From Burkholderia sp. Bp8992 (GTDB taxonomy: Bacteria > Pseudomonadota > Gammaproteobacteria > Burkholderiales > Burkholderiaceae): a DNA stretch of 64,000 nt. The notes under the pieces were generated by a model, which saw nothing but the letters and a program-made list of their open reading frames with translations, was not told the origin of the DNA and ran no database searches. The DNA is taken from positions 1-64,000 of the forward strand of contig NZ_QTQI01000027.1 in assembly GCF_003853705.1 (NCBI RefSeq), written 5' to 3'. Of this stretch, positions 42,042 to 51,380 are shown one piece after another (positions within the stretch are counted from its first letter, which is position 1; every line of letters begins with the position of its first letter). Position numbers and translations under genes: made by a program.

Positions 42042-42610
42042 CGCGCGCGGCAACAGGCCGGCTCGTTCGCGCGGCTGGCGTGGTGTTCGTCGCCGTGCTC
42101 GTGGGATTGGCTTGGCGAAGCATGGTCGGAAGCGCCGGCAGTCCCGCGCCTATCGCGCCGGGTACCGAAATACTCAGCGTGCAGCCGGATGAGGTGATGT
42201 CGTTCGTCTACACCGCGGGTACGCTGAGCGTGAACGCGCATCGCGTGCAGCCGGCGGCACCGTTCTCCGTGCGCGTCACGTTTTCCGATGGCCGCGCTTC
42301 CCGGCAGTGTGTCGCGCCACCTGGGCTGGCCGACCGGCTCGCGCCGCTCACCACGCTGATCGCGCGCGGTGGTGTGTCCGGCGCCGAGCTCGAGACGGCG
42401 TTCCCGGCGCCGCTCGGCACGCTGGAAATGCGCGATCGCATCGCCTCCGAACCGCTTCCGACATTAGTGTTCCGGGGGGCGGCCGACACGGACGCGGTGG
42501 TGGTCACCGGCCTCCCGGGCGCGGGCGATCGCGCAATCGTCGTCGATCCGGCCGCGCGTGCGGCGCTCGCACTGCTTGCTGGTGGGTGCGATACGCTTGC
42601 GCAGCGCTGA
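42038..42610 (+). CDS. Membrane-anchored protein of unknown function, partner of the L,D-transpeptidase (190 aa)
   Basis: One N-terminal membrane helix (residues ~9-27) and a soluble domain with two cysteines (in RQCVAPP and GGCDTLAQ). It contains no motif I recognise. The ATGA overlap with the transpeptidase gene indicates joint translation, so it may anchor or regulate that enzyme. The two genes sit between a CoA-transferase fragment and its intact copy, as an inserted unit would. Confidence 0.7.
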   Translation: MTRAATGRLVRAAGVVFVAVLVGLAWRSMVGSAGSPAPIAPGTEILSVQPDEVMSFVYTAGTLSVNAHRVQPAAPFSVRVTFSDGRASRQCVAPPGLADRLAPLTTLIARGGVSGAELETAFPAPLGTLEMRDRIASEPLPTLVFRGAADTDAVVVTGLPGAGDRAIVVDPAARAALALLAGGCDTLAQR

Positions 42611-42620
42611 CTCCCGATAT

Positions 42621-42659
42621 ACCCGGCCGACGCTCCTTACGTGGGCAGTCGGGCCGGGT
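42621..42659. terminator. Hairpin between convergent genes
   Basis: ACCCGGCCGAC (42621-42631) pairs with GTCGGGCCGGGT (42648-42659) with one bulged base, between the transpeptidase pair and the CoA-transferase. There is no strong T tract. Confidence 0.4.
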
Positions 42660-42670
42660 GTCACGCGCGC

Positions 42671-43891
42671 TCAAATCGTCTGCTTCGCCTTCAGCGCGGC
42701 AATCCGTGCGTCGTCGTAGCCGAGCATGTCGCGCAGCACGTCGTCGGTCTGCGCGCCGAGCAGCGGCGGGGCCGTGCGCGCATCGGGCGGCGTCGCGCTC
42801 ATCCGGATCGGGTTGCGCACGAGCTTCACGTCCGCGCCGCACGGGTGCGGCAGCGATACCTGCATCCCGCGCGCGACCACCTGCTCGTTGTCGAACACTT
42901 CGTCGAGATCGTTGATCGGCCCGCACGGCACGCCGGCCGCTTCGAGCACGGCGATCCAGTCGGCCTTGTCGCGCGCCTTCACCATCTCCGCGAGGATCGG
43001 CACCAGCGTGTCGCGGTGGCGCACGCGCGACGGGTTCGTCGCGAAACGCTCGTCGTCGGCCAGTTCGGACCGGCCGCCGGCCTCGACGAACTTGCGGAAC
43101 TGGCCGTCGTTGCCGACCGCGACGATGATCCAGCCGTCGCGCGTCTGGAACGTCTGGTACGGCACGATGTTCGGATGCGCGTTGCCCCAGCGTGCCGGCG
43201 GCTTGCCGCTCGCGAGGAAGTTGGTGTTCATGTTCGCGAGCAGCGCGACCTGCACGTCGAGCAGCGCCATGTCGATGTACTGGCCAACGCCTGTGCGGTC
43301 GCGGTGCGCGAGCGCGGCCAGCACCGCGATCGTCGAATAGAGGCCCGTCGCGAGGTCGGCGATCGCGACGCCGGCCTTCTGCGGGCCGCCGCCCGGCTCG
43401 CCGTCGCGCTCGCCGGTGATGCTCATGAAGCCGCCGATCCCCTGCACGATGAAGTCGTAGCCCGCGCGGTGCGCGTACGGGCCCGTCTGGCCGAAGCCGG
43501 TGACCGAGCAGTAGACGAGATCGGGCTTCACCGCACGCAGCGAGTCGTAATCGAGCCCGTATTTCTTCAACTGGCCGACCTTGTAGTTCTCCAGCACGAC
43601 GTCGCTTTGCGCGGCGAGCTCGCGCACGATCTGCTGGCCTTCGGGCGTCGCGATGTCGATCGTCACCGAGCGCTTGTTGCGGTTCGCCGCGAGGTAGTAC
43701 GCGGCCTCGGCGGTATCCGCGCCGTCCGCGTCCTTCAGGTACGGCGGCCCCCAGTGGCGCGTGTCGTCGCCGGCGCCCGGGCGCTCGACCTTGATCACGT
43801 CCGCACCGAAATCGGCAAGCGTCTGCGCGCACCACGGCCCCGCGAGCACGCGGGTGAGGTCCAGCACGCGGATATGGCTCAGGGCACCCAT
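42671..43891 (-). CDS. Family III CoA-transferase, CaiB/Frc type (406 aa)
   Basis: Starts MGALSHIRVLDLTRVLAGPWCAQTLADFGADVIKVE, the hallmark N-terminus. The catalytic Asp is in VAIADLATG (about residue 169, as in formyl-CoA transferase). It moves CoA between carboxylic acids; the specific acids are not known. The ATG at 43891 has AGGAGA about 10 bases upstream; an ATG seven codons earlier precedes that site and is less likely. It is single, and its 3' end is duplicated as a fragment at 41367. Confidence 0.92.
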   Translation of the reverse strand: MGALSHIRVLDLTRVLAGPWCAQTLADFGADVIKVERPGAGDDTRHWGPPYLKDADGADTAEAAYYLAANRNKRSVTIDIATPEGQQIVRELAAQSDVVLENYKVGQLKKYGLDYDSLRAVKPDLVYCSVTGFGQTGPYAHRAGYDFIVQGIGGFMSITGERDGEPGGGPQKAGVAIADLATGLYSTIAVLAALAHRDRTGVGQYIDMALLDVQVALLANMNTNFLASGKPPARWGNAHPNIVPYQTFQTRDGWIIVAVGNDGQFRKFVEAGGRSELADDERFATNPSRVRHRDTLVPILAEMVKARDKADWIAVLEAAGVPCGPINDLDEVFDNEQVVARGMQVSLPHPCGADVKLVRNPIRMSATPPDARTAPPLLGAQTDDVLRDMLGYDDARIAALKAKQTI

Positions 43892-44053
43892 CGTCGAATC
43901 GTCTCCTTTCATGGCTGGCCCGTCTTGTCCGGCCGGGCCGATTGGCATGCCGAGCATCTTAAGGCGAATCGGCCGCGCGGGTGGCCCAGCCGGGCCGGCC
44001 GGATGGCCGAGCCGCTTTGCCGGCGCTTTGCCCGGAAGCCGGCCCCGATCCCG

Positions 44054-44059
44054 TATAAT
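44054..44059 (+). promoter_or_regulatory. Probable -10 box of the alaS promoter
   Basis: A perfect TATAAT in GC-rich DNA, 87 bases before the alaS start. The best -35 candidate (TTGCCC at 44028-44033) gives a long 20-base spacer, so only the -10 is supported. Confidence 0.5.
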
Positions 44060-44145
44060 CGATCGTTTCCGAATCCATGCCGCCGCGCGCCCCGCCTGGG
44101 GCGCCGGCGTTTGAAGCCGTCTTTGCCAGACTGTCCCCGCACGCC

Positions 44146-46770
44146 ATGAAAGCTGCCGAAATCCGCGAGAAATTCCTCAAATTCTTCGAATCGAAGGGCC
44201 ACACGATCGTCCGCTCGTCGAGCCTCGTGCCCGGTAACGACCCCACGCTGATGTTCACGAACTCGGGCATGGTCCAGTTCAAGGACGTCTTCCTCGGCAC
44301 GGATCCGCGCCCGTACTCGCGCGCCACGACGGCGCAGCGCAGCGTGCGCGCGGGCGGCAAGCACAACGACCTCGAGAACGTCGGCTACACGGCGCGCCAC
44401 CACACGTTCTTCGAGATGCTCGGCAACTTCTCGTTCGGCGACTACTTCAAGCACGACGCGATCAAGTTCGCGTGGGAGCTGCTGACCACGGTCTACCAGC
44501 TGCCGAAGGACAAGCTGTGGGTCACCGTCTACCAGGAAGACGACGAGGCGTACGACATCTGGGCGAAGGAAGTCGGCGTGCCGACCGAGCGCATCATCCG
44601 CATCGGCGACAACAAGGGCGCGCGCTACGCGTCGGACAACTTCTGGACGATGGGCGACACGGGCCCGTGCGGCCCCTGTACCGAAATCTTCTACGACCAC
44701 GGCCCGGACGTGTGGGGCGGCCCGCCGGGGTCGCCTGAAGAAGACGGCGACCGCTACATCGAGATCTGGAACCTCGTGTTCATGCAGTTCAACCGCGACG
44801 CGCAGGGCAACATGACGCGCCTGCCGAAGCAGTCGGTCGACACCGGCATGGGCCTCGAGCGCCTCGCCGCGGTGCTGCAGCACGTGCACAGCAACTACGA
44901 GATCGACCTGTTCCAGAACCTGATCAAGGCCGCCGCGCGCGTGACCGAGATCAGCGACCTCACGAACAACTCGCTGAAGGTGATCGCCGATCACATCCGT
45001 GCGTGCTCGTTCCTGATCGTCGACGGCGTGATCCCCGGCAACGAAGGCCGCGGCTACGTGCTGCGCCGGATCGTGCGCCGCGCGATCCGCCACGGCTACA
45101 AGCTTGGCCGCAAGGGTTCGTTCTTCCACAAGCTGGTGGCCGACCTCGTCGCCGAGATGGGCACGGCCTATCCGGAGCTGAAGGAAGCGGAACAGCGCGT
45201 GACCGACGTGCTGCGCCAGGAAGAAGAGCGCTTCTTCGAGACGATCGAGCACGGGATGTCGATCCTCGAAGGGGCGCTTGCCGACGTCGAGGCGAAGGGC
45301 GGCAAGGTGCTCGACGGCGAACTCGCATTCAAGCTGCACGATACGTACGGCTTCCCGCTCGACCTCACGGCCGACGTCTGCCGCGAGCGCGGGATGACGG
45401 TCGACGAGCCGGCATTCGACGACGCGATGGCGCGCCAGCGCGAGCAGGCGCGCGCGGCCGGCAAGTTCAAGGCCGCGCAGGGCCTCGAATACTCGGGCGC
45501 GAAGACCACCTTCCACGGTTACGAGGAAATCGCGTTCGACGACGCGAAGGTCGTCGCGCTGTACGTCGACGGTTCGGCCGTCAACGAAGTGAAGGCCGGC
45601 CAGGACGCGGTCGTCGTGCTCGATCACACGCCGTTCTACGCGGAATCGGGCGGCCAGGTCGGCGACCAGGGCGTGCTCGCGAACGCCGCGACGCGCTTCG
45701 CGGTGGCCGACACGCTGAAGGTGCAGGCCGACGTGATCGGCCATCACGGCACGCTGGAGCAGGGCACGCTGAAGGTCGGCGACGTGCTGCGCGCGGAAAT
45801 CGACGCGCATCGCCGCGCCCGCACGCAGCGCAACCACTCGGCCACCCACCTGATGCACAAGGCGCTGCGCGAAGTGCTCGGCGCGCACGTGCAGCAGAAG
45901 GGGTCGCTGGTCGACGCGGAAAAGACCCGCTTCGACTTCGCGCACAACGCGCCGATGACCGACGACGAAATCCGTCGCGTCGAGCAGATCGTCAACAACG
46001 AGATCCTGGCCAACGCGCCGGGCATCGTGCGCGTGATGCCGTACGACGAAGCGGTGAAGGGCGGTGCGATGGCGCTGTTCGGCGAGAAGTACGGCGACGA
46101 AGTGCGCGTGCTCGACCTCGGTTTCTCGCGTGAACTGTGCGGCGGCACGCACGTGCAGCGCAGCGGCGACATCGGTTTCTTCAAGATCGTCGTCGAAGGC
46201 GGCGTCGCGGCCGGCATCCGCCGTGTCGAGGCGATCACCGGCGACAACGCGGTGCGCTACGTGCAGGAGCTCGACGCGCGCGTGAACGAAGCGGCTGCTG
46301 CGCTGAAGGCGCAACCGTCGGAACTCACGCAGCGCATCGCACAGGTGCAGGACCAGGTGAAGTCGCTCGAGAAGGAGCTCGGCGCGCTGAAGTCGAAGCT
46401 CGCGTCGAGCCAGGGCGACGAGCTCGCGCAGCAGGCCGTCGAAATCGGCGGCGTGTACGTGCTGGCCGCGACGCTCGACGGCGCCGACGCGAAGACGCTG
46501 CGCGAAACGGTCGACAAGCTGAAGGACAAGCTGAAGAGCGCGGCGATCGTGCTGGCGGCCGTCGAGGGCGGCAAGGTCAGCCTGATCGCGGGCGTCACGC
46601 CGGACGCGAGCAAGAAGGTGAAGGCCGGCGAACTCGTGAACTTCGTCGCGCAGCAGGTCGGCGGCAAGGGCGGCGGCCGTCCGGACATGGCGCAGGCAGG
46701 CGGCACCGAGCCGGCCAACCTGCCGGGCGCGCTGGCCGGCGTGAAGGGCTGGGTCGAAGAGCGGCTCTGA
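44146..46770 (+). CDS. alaS: Alanyl-tRNA synthetase (874 aa)
   Basis: Class II synthetase charging tRNA-Ala. Class II motifs lie in the N-terminal ~450 residues ([46 protein letters not shown]). The editing domain has the Zn residues NHSATHL and ELCGGTHV, and the C-terminal C-Ala domain carries a coiled-coil (about 720-780). Length equals the usual 874-876. [19 protein letters not shown] is the canonical start; an in-frame extension to 44077 is not used by the family. Confidence 0.97.
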   Translation: MKAAEIREKFLKFFESKGHTIVRSSSLVPGNDPTLMFTNSGMVQFKDVFLGTDPRPYSRATTAQRSVRAGGKHNDLENVGYTARHHTFFEMLGNFSFGDYFKHDAIKFAWELLTTVYQLPKDKLWVTVYQEDDEAYDIWAKEVGVPTERIIRIGDNKGARYASDNFWTMGDTGPCGPCTEIFYDHGPDVWGGPPGSPEEDGDRYIEIWNLVFMQFNRDAQGNMTRLPKQSVDTGMGLERLAAVLQHVHSNYEIDLFQNLIKAAARVTEISDLTNNSLKVIADHIRACSFLIVDGVIPGNEGRGYVLRRIVRRAIRHGYKLGRKGSFFHKLVADLVAEMGTAYPELKEAEQRVTDVLRQEEERFFETIEHGMSILEGALADVEAKGGKVLDGELAFKLHDTYGFPLDLTADVCRERGMTVDEPAFDDAMARQREQARAAGKFKAAQGLEYSGAKTTFHGYEEIAFDDAKVVALYVDGSAVNEVKAGQDAVVVLDHTPFYAESGGQVGDQGVLANAATRFAVADTLKVQADVIGHHGTLEQGTLKVGDVLRAEIDAHRRARTQRNHSATHLMHKALREVLGAHVQQKGSLVDAEKTRFDFAHNAPMTDDEIRRVEQIVNNEILANAPGIVRVMPYDEAVKGGAMALFGEKYGDEVRVLDLGFSRELCGGTHVQRSGDIGFFKIVVEGGVAAGIRRVEAITGDNAVRYVQELDARVNEAAAALKAQPSELTQRIAQVQDQVKSLEKELGALKSKLASSQGDELAQQAVEIGGVYVLAATLDGADAKTLRETVDKLKDKLKSAAIVLAAVEGGKVSLIAGVTPDASKKVKAGELVNFVAQQVGGKGGGRPDMAQAGGTEPANLPGALAGVKGWVEERL

Positions 46771-46821
46771 TCGTCACGTCATCGAGGCGATGCCGTTTCA
46801 CTGACGGCATTGCCTGACTGA

Positions 46822-46859
46822 AAAACGACCCGATCGGCACGCGCCGGTCGGGTCGTTTT
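46822..46859. terminator. Bidirectional intrinsic terminator of alaS
   Basis: AAAACGACCCGATCGGC pairs with GCCGGTCGGGTCGTTTT (17 bp, one G-T wobble) with a 4-base loop and A/T runs on both sides. It is 51 bases past alaS and 41 bases past the end of the convergent LysR gene. Confidence 0.9.
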
Positions 46860-46900
46860 GTTTGTGCGCGTCGCTCCGTGCGGCGACGCGCGAACACGGG

Positions 46901-47815
46901 TCAGGCCGTCACGGTCGCCGTCGGCTGCGTCGCATCGGCGGGCGGCCGTCCGGCTTCCGTGAGCGCATCGCGCAGCGCGGCGAGGGCCGCCGATGCATAG
47001 CCCTGCCGCCACGCGAGCAGCGTGTCGATGCCTTCGAGTTCGGGGATCGTGTGCGCGGCGATGTTGCCGGTTTCGGGTTGCAGATCGAGTACCGAGCGCG
47101 GCGCGACCGCGACACCCGCGCCGGCCGCGACACACGCGACGATCGCGTGATACGAGCCGAGTTCGAGCACGCGCGCCGGTTTTACGCCATGCGCCGCATA
47201 CCACCGCTCGACGTACTTGCGATACGTGCACCCGCGCTCGAACGCGATCAGCGTCGGCAGGATCACGTCGCGCGGCGTGCGCACCGGCGGATGGCCACGC
47301 GGCGTCAGCAGCACGAGATCCTCGCGGAAGATCGGCACCGTCTCGAACGTGTCGGGCAGCGCGTCCGGCTCGGGCGGGCGGGCGAACAATGCCGCATCGA
47401 CCTCGAAGTCGCGCACGCGGTCGATCAGCCAGCCCGTCGTGCCCGTCAGCAGTTCGAGCGACACGTCGGGCCATGCGTGGTGATAGCGTGCGAGTATCGT
47501 CGGCAACCGGCTTGCGGCCGTGCTTTCCATCGTGCCGAGCCGCAGACGGCCGCGCGGCGTGTCCTCGCGCACTGCGTCGCGCGCTTCGTCGGCGAGCGCG
47601 AGCAGGCGTTCCGCATACGGCAGCAGCGTGTGGCCGGCCGGCGTCAGCACCAGCCGGCGGCCGTCGCGCACGAACAGCGCCGCGCCGAGTTCCTCCTCGA
47701 GCTGCTTGATGCGCGTCGTGACGTTCGACTGCACGCGATTGAGCTTGGCCGCCGCACGCGTCACACCGTTCTCGCGCACGACCGCCCGGAATATCGCCAG
47801 CGCGGCCAGATCCAT
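46901..47815 (-). CDS. LysR-type transcriptional regulator (304 aa)
   Basis: N-terminal winged helix (residues 3-60, FRAVVRENGVTRAAAKLNRVQSNVTTRIKQLEEELGAALFVRDG) and a C-terminal substrate-binding domain (residues ~90-290). It is divergent from the MFS transporter gene with a TTCTCAA-N11-TTGAGAA palindrome between them. Control of that transporter and of itself is the natural inference. The inducer is unknown. Confidence 0.92.
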   Translation of the reverse strand: MDLAALAIFRAVVRENGVTRAAAKLNRVQSNVTTRIKQLEEELGAALFVRDGRRLVLTPAGHTLLPYAERLLALADEARDAVREDTPRGRLRLGTMESTAASRLPTILARYHHAWPDVSLELLTGTTGWLIDRVRDFEVDAALFARPPEPDALPDTFETVPIFREDLVLLTPRGHPPVRTPRDVILPTLIAFERGCTYRKYVERWYAAHGVKPARVLELGSYHAIVACVAAGAGVAVAPRSVLDLQPETGNIAAHTIPELEGIDTLLAWRQGYASAALAALRDALTEAGRPPADATQPTATVTA

Positions 47816-47839
47816 GATTCTCTCCAGAGGATGAGTCGA

Positions 47840-47864
47840 TTCTCAATTATTCATTTTTTGAGAA
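47840..47864. promoter_or_regulatory. LysR-type operator palindrome
   Basis: TTCTCAA (47840-47846), 11 bases, TTGAGAA (47858-47864): a perfect inverted repeat with the T-N11-A spacing of LysR boxes, in an AT-rich patch 25 bases upstream of the LysR start and 75 bases before the transporter start. Confidence 0.7.
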
Positions 47865-47938
47865 CGTTTGGTCAAGCTACGATGAAGGCATTCCGATTTC
47901 CGATCCGGCCGGCGCGCTGAGTGCCGGCCGATGCCGCC

Positions 47939-49201
47939 ATGTCCCGCTTCGATGCCCCGACCGCCGCTGCCGGCGTGCTTTCGTCAGACCAGGCCGATCG
48001 TCGCGCCCGCGCGGCCGCGCTGGCCTGCATGGTCGGCCTCGCCGTCGTGCTCGGCGTCGGCCGCTTCGCGTTCACGCCGTTGTTGCCGCTGATGCTCGCC
48101 GACGGCTCGATCGGCCTGAAGGCCGGCGGCTGGCTCGCGTCGGCAAACTACGCGGGCTACTTCGCCGGCGCGGTCAGTTGCGCGGCGCTGCGTGTCGCGC
48201 CCGCGCGGATGGTGCGCTTCGGGCTCGCGGCCACCGTGCTGCTGACGGCGGCGATGGGCGTCGGGCACCTGTTGCCCGTGTGGCTCGCGGTGCGCTTCGT
48301 CGCGGGCGTCGTCAGTGCCTGGACGTTCGTGTTCGTGTCGCAGTGGGGATTGCGGCGCCTGGCCGAGCTGCACGCGCCGGAATGGAGCGGGGTGATCTAC
48401 GCGGGGCCCGGCGTCGGCATCGTGCTGACGGGGGTGATCGGCAGCGCGCTGGCCGGTCAGCGCGCGGCGTCGGGTTGGCTGGGCTTCGCGGCGCTGTCGG
48501 CCGTGCTGTCGGTTGCGATCTGGCGCACGTTCGGCACCGTGCCGGCGCCGGCGCACGTGGCACCGCCGGCCGCCGCCGCGCCGCATGCGGCTGCCGGAGC
48601 AGCGGCCGCTTCGACGGCGCCTGCCGCCGGCCTGCGAAGCCGCCGCATGGATGCCGCGTGGCTCGTCGTGCTGTACGGCGCGCCAGGCTTCGGCTACATC
48701 ATCACCGCGACGTTCCTGCCGGTGATCGCGCGCGCCGCGCTGCCGGCCGGTTCGCCGTGGCCCGACCTGTTCTGGCCGATGTTCGGCGCGGCGCTGATCG
48801 TCGGCGCGATCTCCGCCGCGCGGCTGCCCGCGCACTGGGACAACCGCCTGCTGCTCGCGGCCGGCTGCGCGACGCAGGCGCTCGGCATCGTGGCCGGAAT
48901 CGTGTGGCCGAACGCGGCCGGTTTCTCGGCCGGCAGCGCGCTGCTCGGCCTGCCGTTCACCGCGATCACGCTGTTCGCGATGCGCGAGGCGCGGCGCCTG
49001 CACGGCGAGCGCGCAGCCGGGCTGATGGGCTATGCGACGGCGTCATACGGCATCGGGCAGATCCTCGGGCCGCTCGTCGCGGCGCCGCTGGCCGCGCGTT
49101 TCGGGTCGTTTACGCCGGCGTTGTGGGTCGCGGTGGGCGCGTTGCTCGCCGGTGCGGCCGGTTTTGCGGCGACTGCCGTGAGCGGGCGCCGGCAACCCTG
49201 A
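47939..49201 (+). CDS. MFS transporter, YbfB/YjiJ family (420 aa)
   Basis: Twelve membrane helices with the family motif VGRFAFTPLLPLML near residue 40 and a Pro/Ala-rich central loop (about residues 200-235). The family is annotated as sugar/drug MFS carriers with unknown substrates. I choose ATG 47939 (MSRFDAP); a GTG at 47921 would add six residues. No clear ribosome-binding site precedes either. It is divergent from the LysR gene and likely under its control. Confidence 0.87.
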   Translation: MSRFDAPTAAAGVLSSDQADRRARAAALACMVGLAVVLGVGRFAFTPLLPLMLADGSIGLKAGGWLASANYAGYFAGAVSCAALRVAPARMVRFGLAATVLLTAAMGVGHLLPVWLAVRFVAGVVSAWTFVFVSQWGLRRLAELHAPEWSGVIYAGPGVGIVLTGVIGSALAGQRAASGWLGFAALSAVLSVAIWRTFGTVPAPAHVAPPAAAAPHAAAGAAAASTAPAAGLRSRRMDAAWLVVLYGAPGFGYIITATFLPVIARAALPAGSPWPDLFWPMFGAALIVGAISAARLPAHWDNRLLLAAGCATQALGIVAGIVWPNAAGFSAGSALLGLPFTAITLFAMREARRLHGERAAGLMGYATASYGIGQILGPLVAAPLAARFGSFTPALWVAVGALLAGAAGFAATAVSGRRQP

Positions 49202-49321
49202 CGGCGGCGGGGACGGATCGTCTGCGGCGCGGGCAAACTCGCTAGAATGAAGCCTTTCCCGCGCCGAGCGGGTGCGCGGGCAGCCGTGAGGCGCCGTCCG
49301 GCGCTCGCCAGATCCTCACCG

Positions 49322-49858
49322 ATGACCACCGCCGACTACCGTTTCTGCCCGCGCTGCGCGAGCCCGCTGACCGAGCGAGCCGATCCCGAACATGAAGGCG
49401 GCCGCGTGCGCCAGGCTTGCCCCGACGATACCTGCGGCTATGTGCATTGGAACAATCCGCTGCCCGTCGTCGCCGCGATCGTCGAGCTCGGCGGCAAGAT
49501 CCTGCTCGCGCGCAACGCGGCCTGGCCCGAAGGGATGTTCGCGCTGATCACCGGCTTCCTCGAAAACGGCGAGACGCCCGAGGACGGCATCGCGCGCGAG
49601 GTGTTCGAGGAAACCGCGTTGAAGGCCGAGCAGGTGTCGCTCGTCGGCGTGTACGAATTCATTCGCAAGAACGAGCTGATCATCGCGTACCACGTGCGTG
49701 CGTCGGGCACGGTGTCGCTGTCGCCGGAACTGCTCGAATACAAGCTCGTCGATCCGCCGCTGCTGCGCCCGTGGCGTGCCGGCACGGGCATCGCGCTCGC
49801 CGACTGGATGCGCGCGCGCGGCCTCGATTTCGAGTTCGTCGACCGGCCGGGGCAGTGA
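49322..49858 (+). CDS. NUDIX hydrolase with N-terminal zinc ribbon (178 aa)
   Basis: The N-terminal CPRC...CPDDTC pattern (about residues 8-36) makes a zinc ribbon like that of NudC. The NUDIX box GFLENGETPEDGIAREVFEETAL follows at about residues 80-102, with Ala where the last Gly normally stands. NADH pyrophosphatase-like or other nucleotide-sugar hydrolysis is possible. I use ATG 49322 because the longer frame adds only Arg/Ala-rich sequence. Confidence 0.87.
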   Translation: MTTADYRFCPRCASPLTERADPEHEGGRVRQACPDDTCGYVHWNNPLPVVAAIVELGGKILLARNAAWPEGMFALITGFLENGETPEDGIAREVFEETALKAEQVSLVGVYEFIRKNELIIAYHVRASGTVSLSPELLEYKLVDPPLLRPWRAGTGIALADWMRARGLDFEFVDRPGQ

Positions 49859-49997
49859 TGGGCCGGCCGGTCCGCAGCGTGTCTGCCGCCGCGCCGCGAG
49901 CGATCGCGACGCGGCGTTCCGCTTCTCGCCGGCGTGCCGTGCCGCATGGCCGCCGCGCGTCATCCTCGTCGTTTCCCTCGTCCTGACCGCCATCGCC

Positions 49998-50435
49998 ATG
50001 TCCGACAAGCCGCAGCCGCGTCCGCGCGACGCCTATCGCCACTTCCTGCCGATCACGACCCGCTGGATGGACAACGACGTCTACGGGCACGTGAACAACG
50101 TCGTCTACTACAGCTACTTCGACACCGTCGTGAACGAGTACCTGATCCGCGCCGGCGTGCTCGATGTCGAGCACGGGCAGACGATCGGGCTGGTCGTCGA
50201 GACGCAGTGCAACTACTTCGCGCCGCTCGTGTTCCCGCAGTCGATCGACGCGGGGCTGCGGGTCGTGAAGCTCGGCACGTCGAGCGTGCGCTACGAGGTC
50301 GGCCTGTTCGCGCAAGGCGACGCGGCGCCGGCCGCGCAGGGGCATTTCGTGCACGTGTACGTCGATCGCGAGACACGCCGCCCCGTGCCGCTGCCCGATG
50401 CGTTGCGCGCCGCGCTCGAGCCGCTCACGGCCTGA
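49998..50435 (+). CDS. Acyl-CoA thioesterase, hot-dog fold (145 aa)
   Basis: 4-hydroxybenzoyl-CoA/YbgC-type motif TTRWMDNDVYGHVNNVVYYSYFDT (residues ~20-43) with the catalytic Asp and the conserved HVNN. Cytosolic; hydrolyses a short- or medium-chain acyl-CoA, substrate not known. It ends 9 bases before livH, so it may be read with the transporter genes, but the two functions are not obviously linked. Confidence 0.88.
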   Translation: MSDKPQPRPRDAYRHFLPITTRWMDNDVYGHVNNVVYYSYFDTVVNEYLIRAGVLDVEHGQTIGLVVETQCNYFAPLVFPQSIDAGLRVVKLGTSSVRYEVGLFAQGDAAPAAQGHFVHVYVDRETRRPVPLPDALRAALEPLTA

Positions 50436-50444
50436 CGGCGCGCG

Positions 50445-51380
50445 GTGCACGCGTTCGCGCTCCAGGCCTTCAACGGCCTCAGCTACGGCTTGCTGCTGTT
50501 CATGCTGTCGGCCGGCCTCACGCTGATCTTCAGCGTGCAGGGCGTGCTGAACTTCGCGCATGCGAGCTTTTATATGCTCGGCGCGTATGTCGGCTACAGC
50601 ATCGCGGCCTACGCGGGCTTCTGGCCCGCGCTGGTGCTCGCGCCGCTCGCGGTCGGGCTGCTCGGCGCCGGCTGCGAACGCGCGCTGCTGCGCCGCGTGC
50701 AGGCGCGCGGCCATACGAGCGAACTGCTGCTGACCTTTGGTCTCGCCTACCTGATCGGCGAGGGCGCGAAACTCGCCTGGGGCCTCGCGCCGCTGCCGGC
50801 GCCCGTGCCGCCGCTGTTCGACGGCGCGCCCGTGACCGTCTTCGGCCTCGCATTGCCGCGCTACCGGCTGTTCATGATGGCGATGTCCGCGACGATGCTG
50901 GTCGCGCTCGGCGCGCTGCTGCGCGTGTCGCACATCGGGCTCGTCGTGCGTGCGGCGCTCACGCATCGCGCGGCCGTCGAGGCGCTCGGCTACGACGTGC
51001 CGCGCGTGATGACGGGCCTGTTCGGCGCCGGCACCGCGCTCGCGGCGCTGGCCGGCGTGATCGGCGCGCCGCTCGCGGTGATCGAGCCCGCGCTGGCCGA
51101 GACCGTCGGGTCGGTCGTGTTCGCGGTCGTCGTGATCGGCGGGCTCGGCTCGCTCGGCGGCGCGTTCGTCGCGTCGCTCGCGGTCGGCTTCGCGCAGACC
51201 TTCGCGGCCGCGAGCGATACGTCGCTGCGCGACCTCGCGCAATGGGCCGGCGTCGCGCTGCCCGATCGCGTCGCCGCGGTGACGATCGCGCAACTCGCGC
51301 CGCTGGTGCCGTACCTGCTGCTCGTCGCCGTGCTGGTCGCGCGGCCGCGCGGGCTGTTCGGCGAGCGTGTCGATGCGTAG
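50445..51380 (+). CDS. livH: Branched-chain amino-acid-type ABC transporter permease LivH (311 aa)
   Basis: Eight or so membrane helices with the LivH signature NGLSYGLLLFMLSAGLTLIFSVQGVLNFAHASFYMLGAY and the cytosolic GLGSLGGAFVAS coupling region. It starts with GTG. It overlaps livM and opens a four-gene block livH-M-G-F. Substrates of this class include branched amino acids, amides, urea and aromatic acids; with no binding protein encoded here, the substrate cannot be named. Confidence 0.9.
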   Translation: MHAFALQAFNGLSYGLLLFMLSAGLTLIFSVQGVLNFAHASFYMLGAYVGYSIAAYAGFWPALVLAPLAVGLLGAGCERALLRRVQARGHTSELLLTFGLAYLIGEGAKLAWGLAPLPAPVPPLFDGAPVTVFGLALPRYRLFMMAMSATMLVALGALLRVSHIGLVVRAALTHRAAVEALGYDVPRVMTGLFGAGTALAALAGVIGAPLAVIEPALAETVGSVVFAVVVIGGLGSLGGAFVASLAVGFAQTFAAASDTSLRDLAQWAGVALPDRVAAVTIAQLAPLVPYLLLVAVLVARPRGLFGERVDA

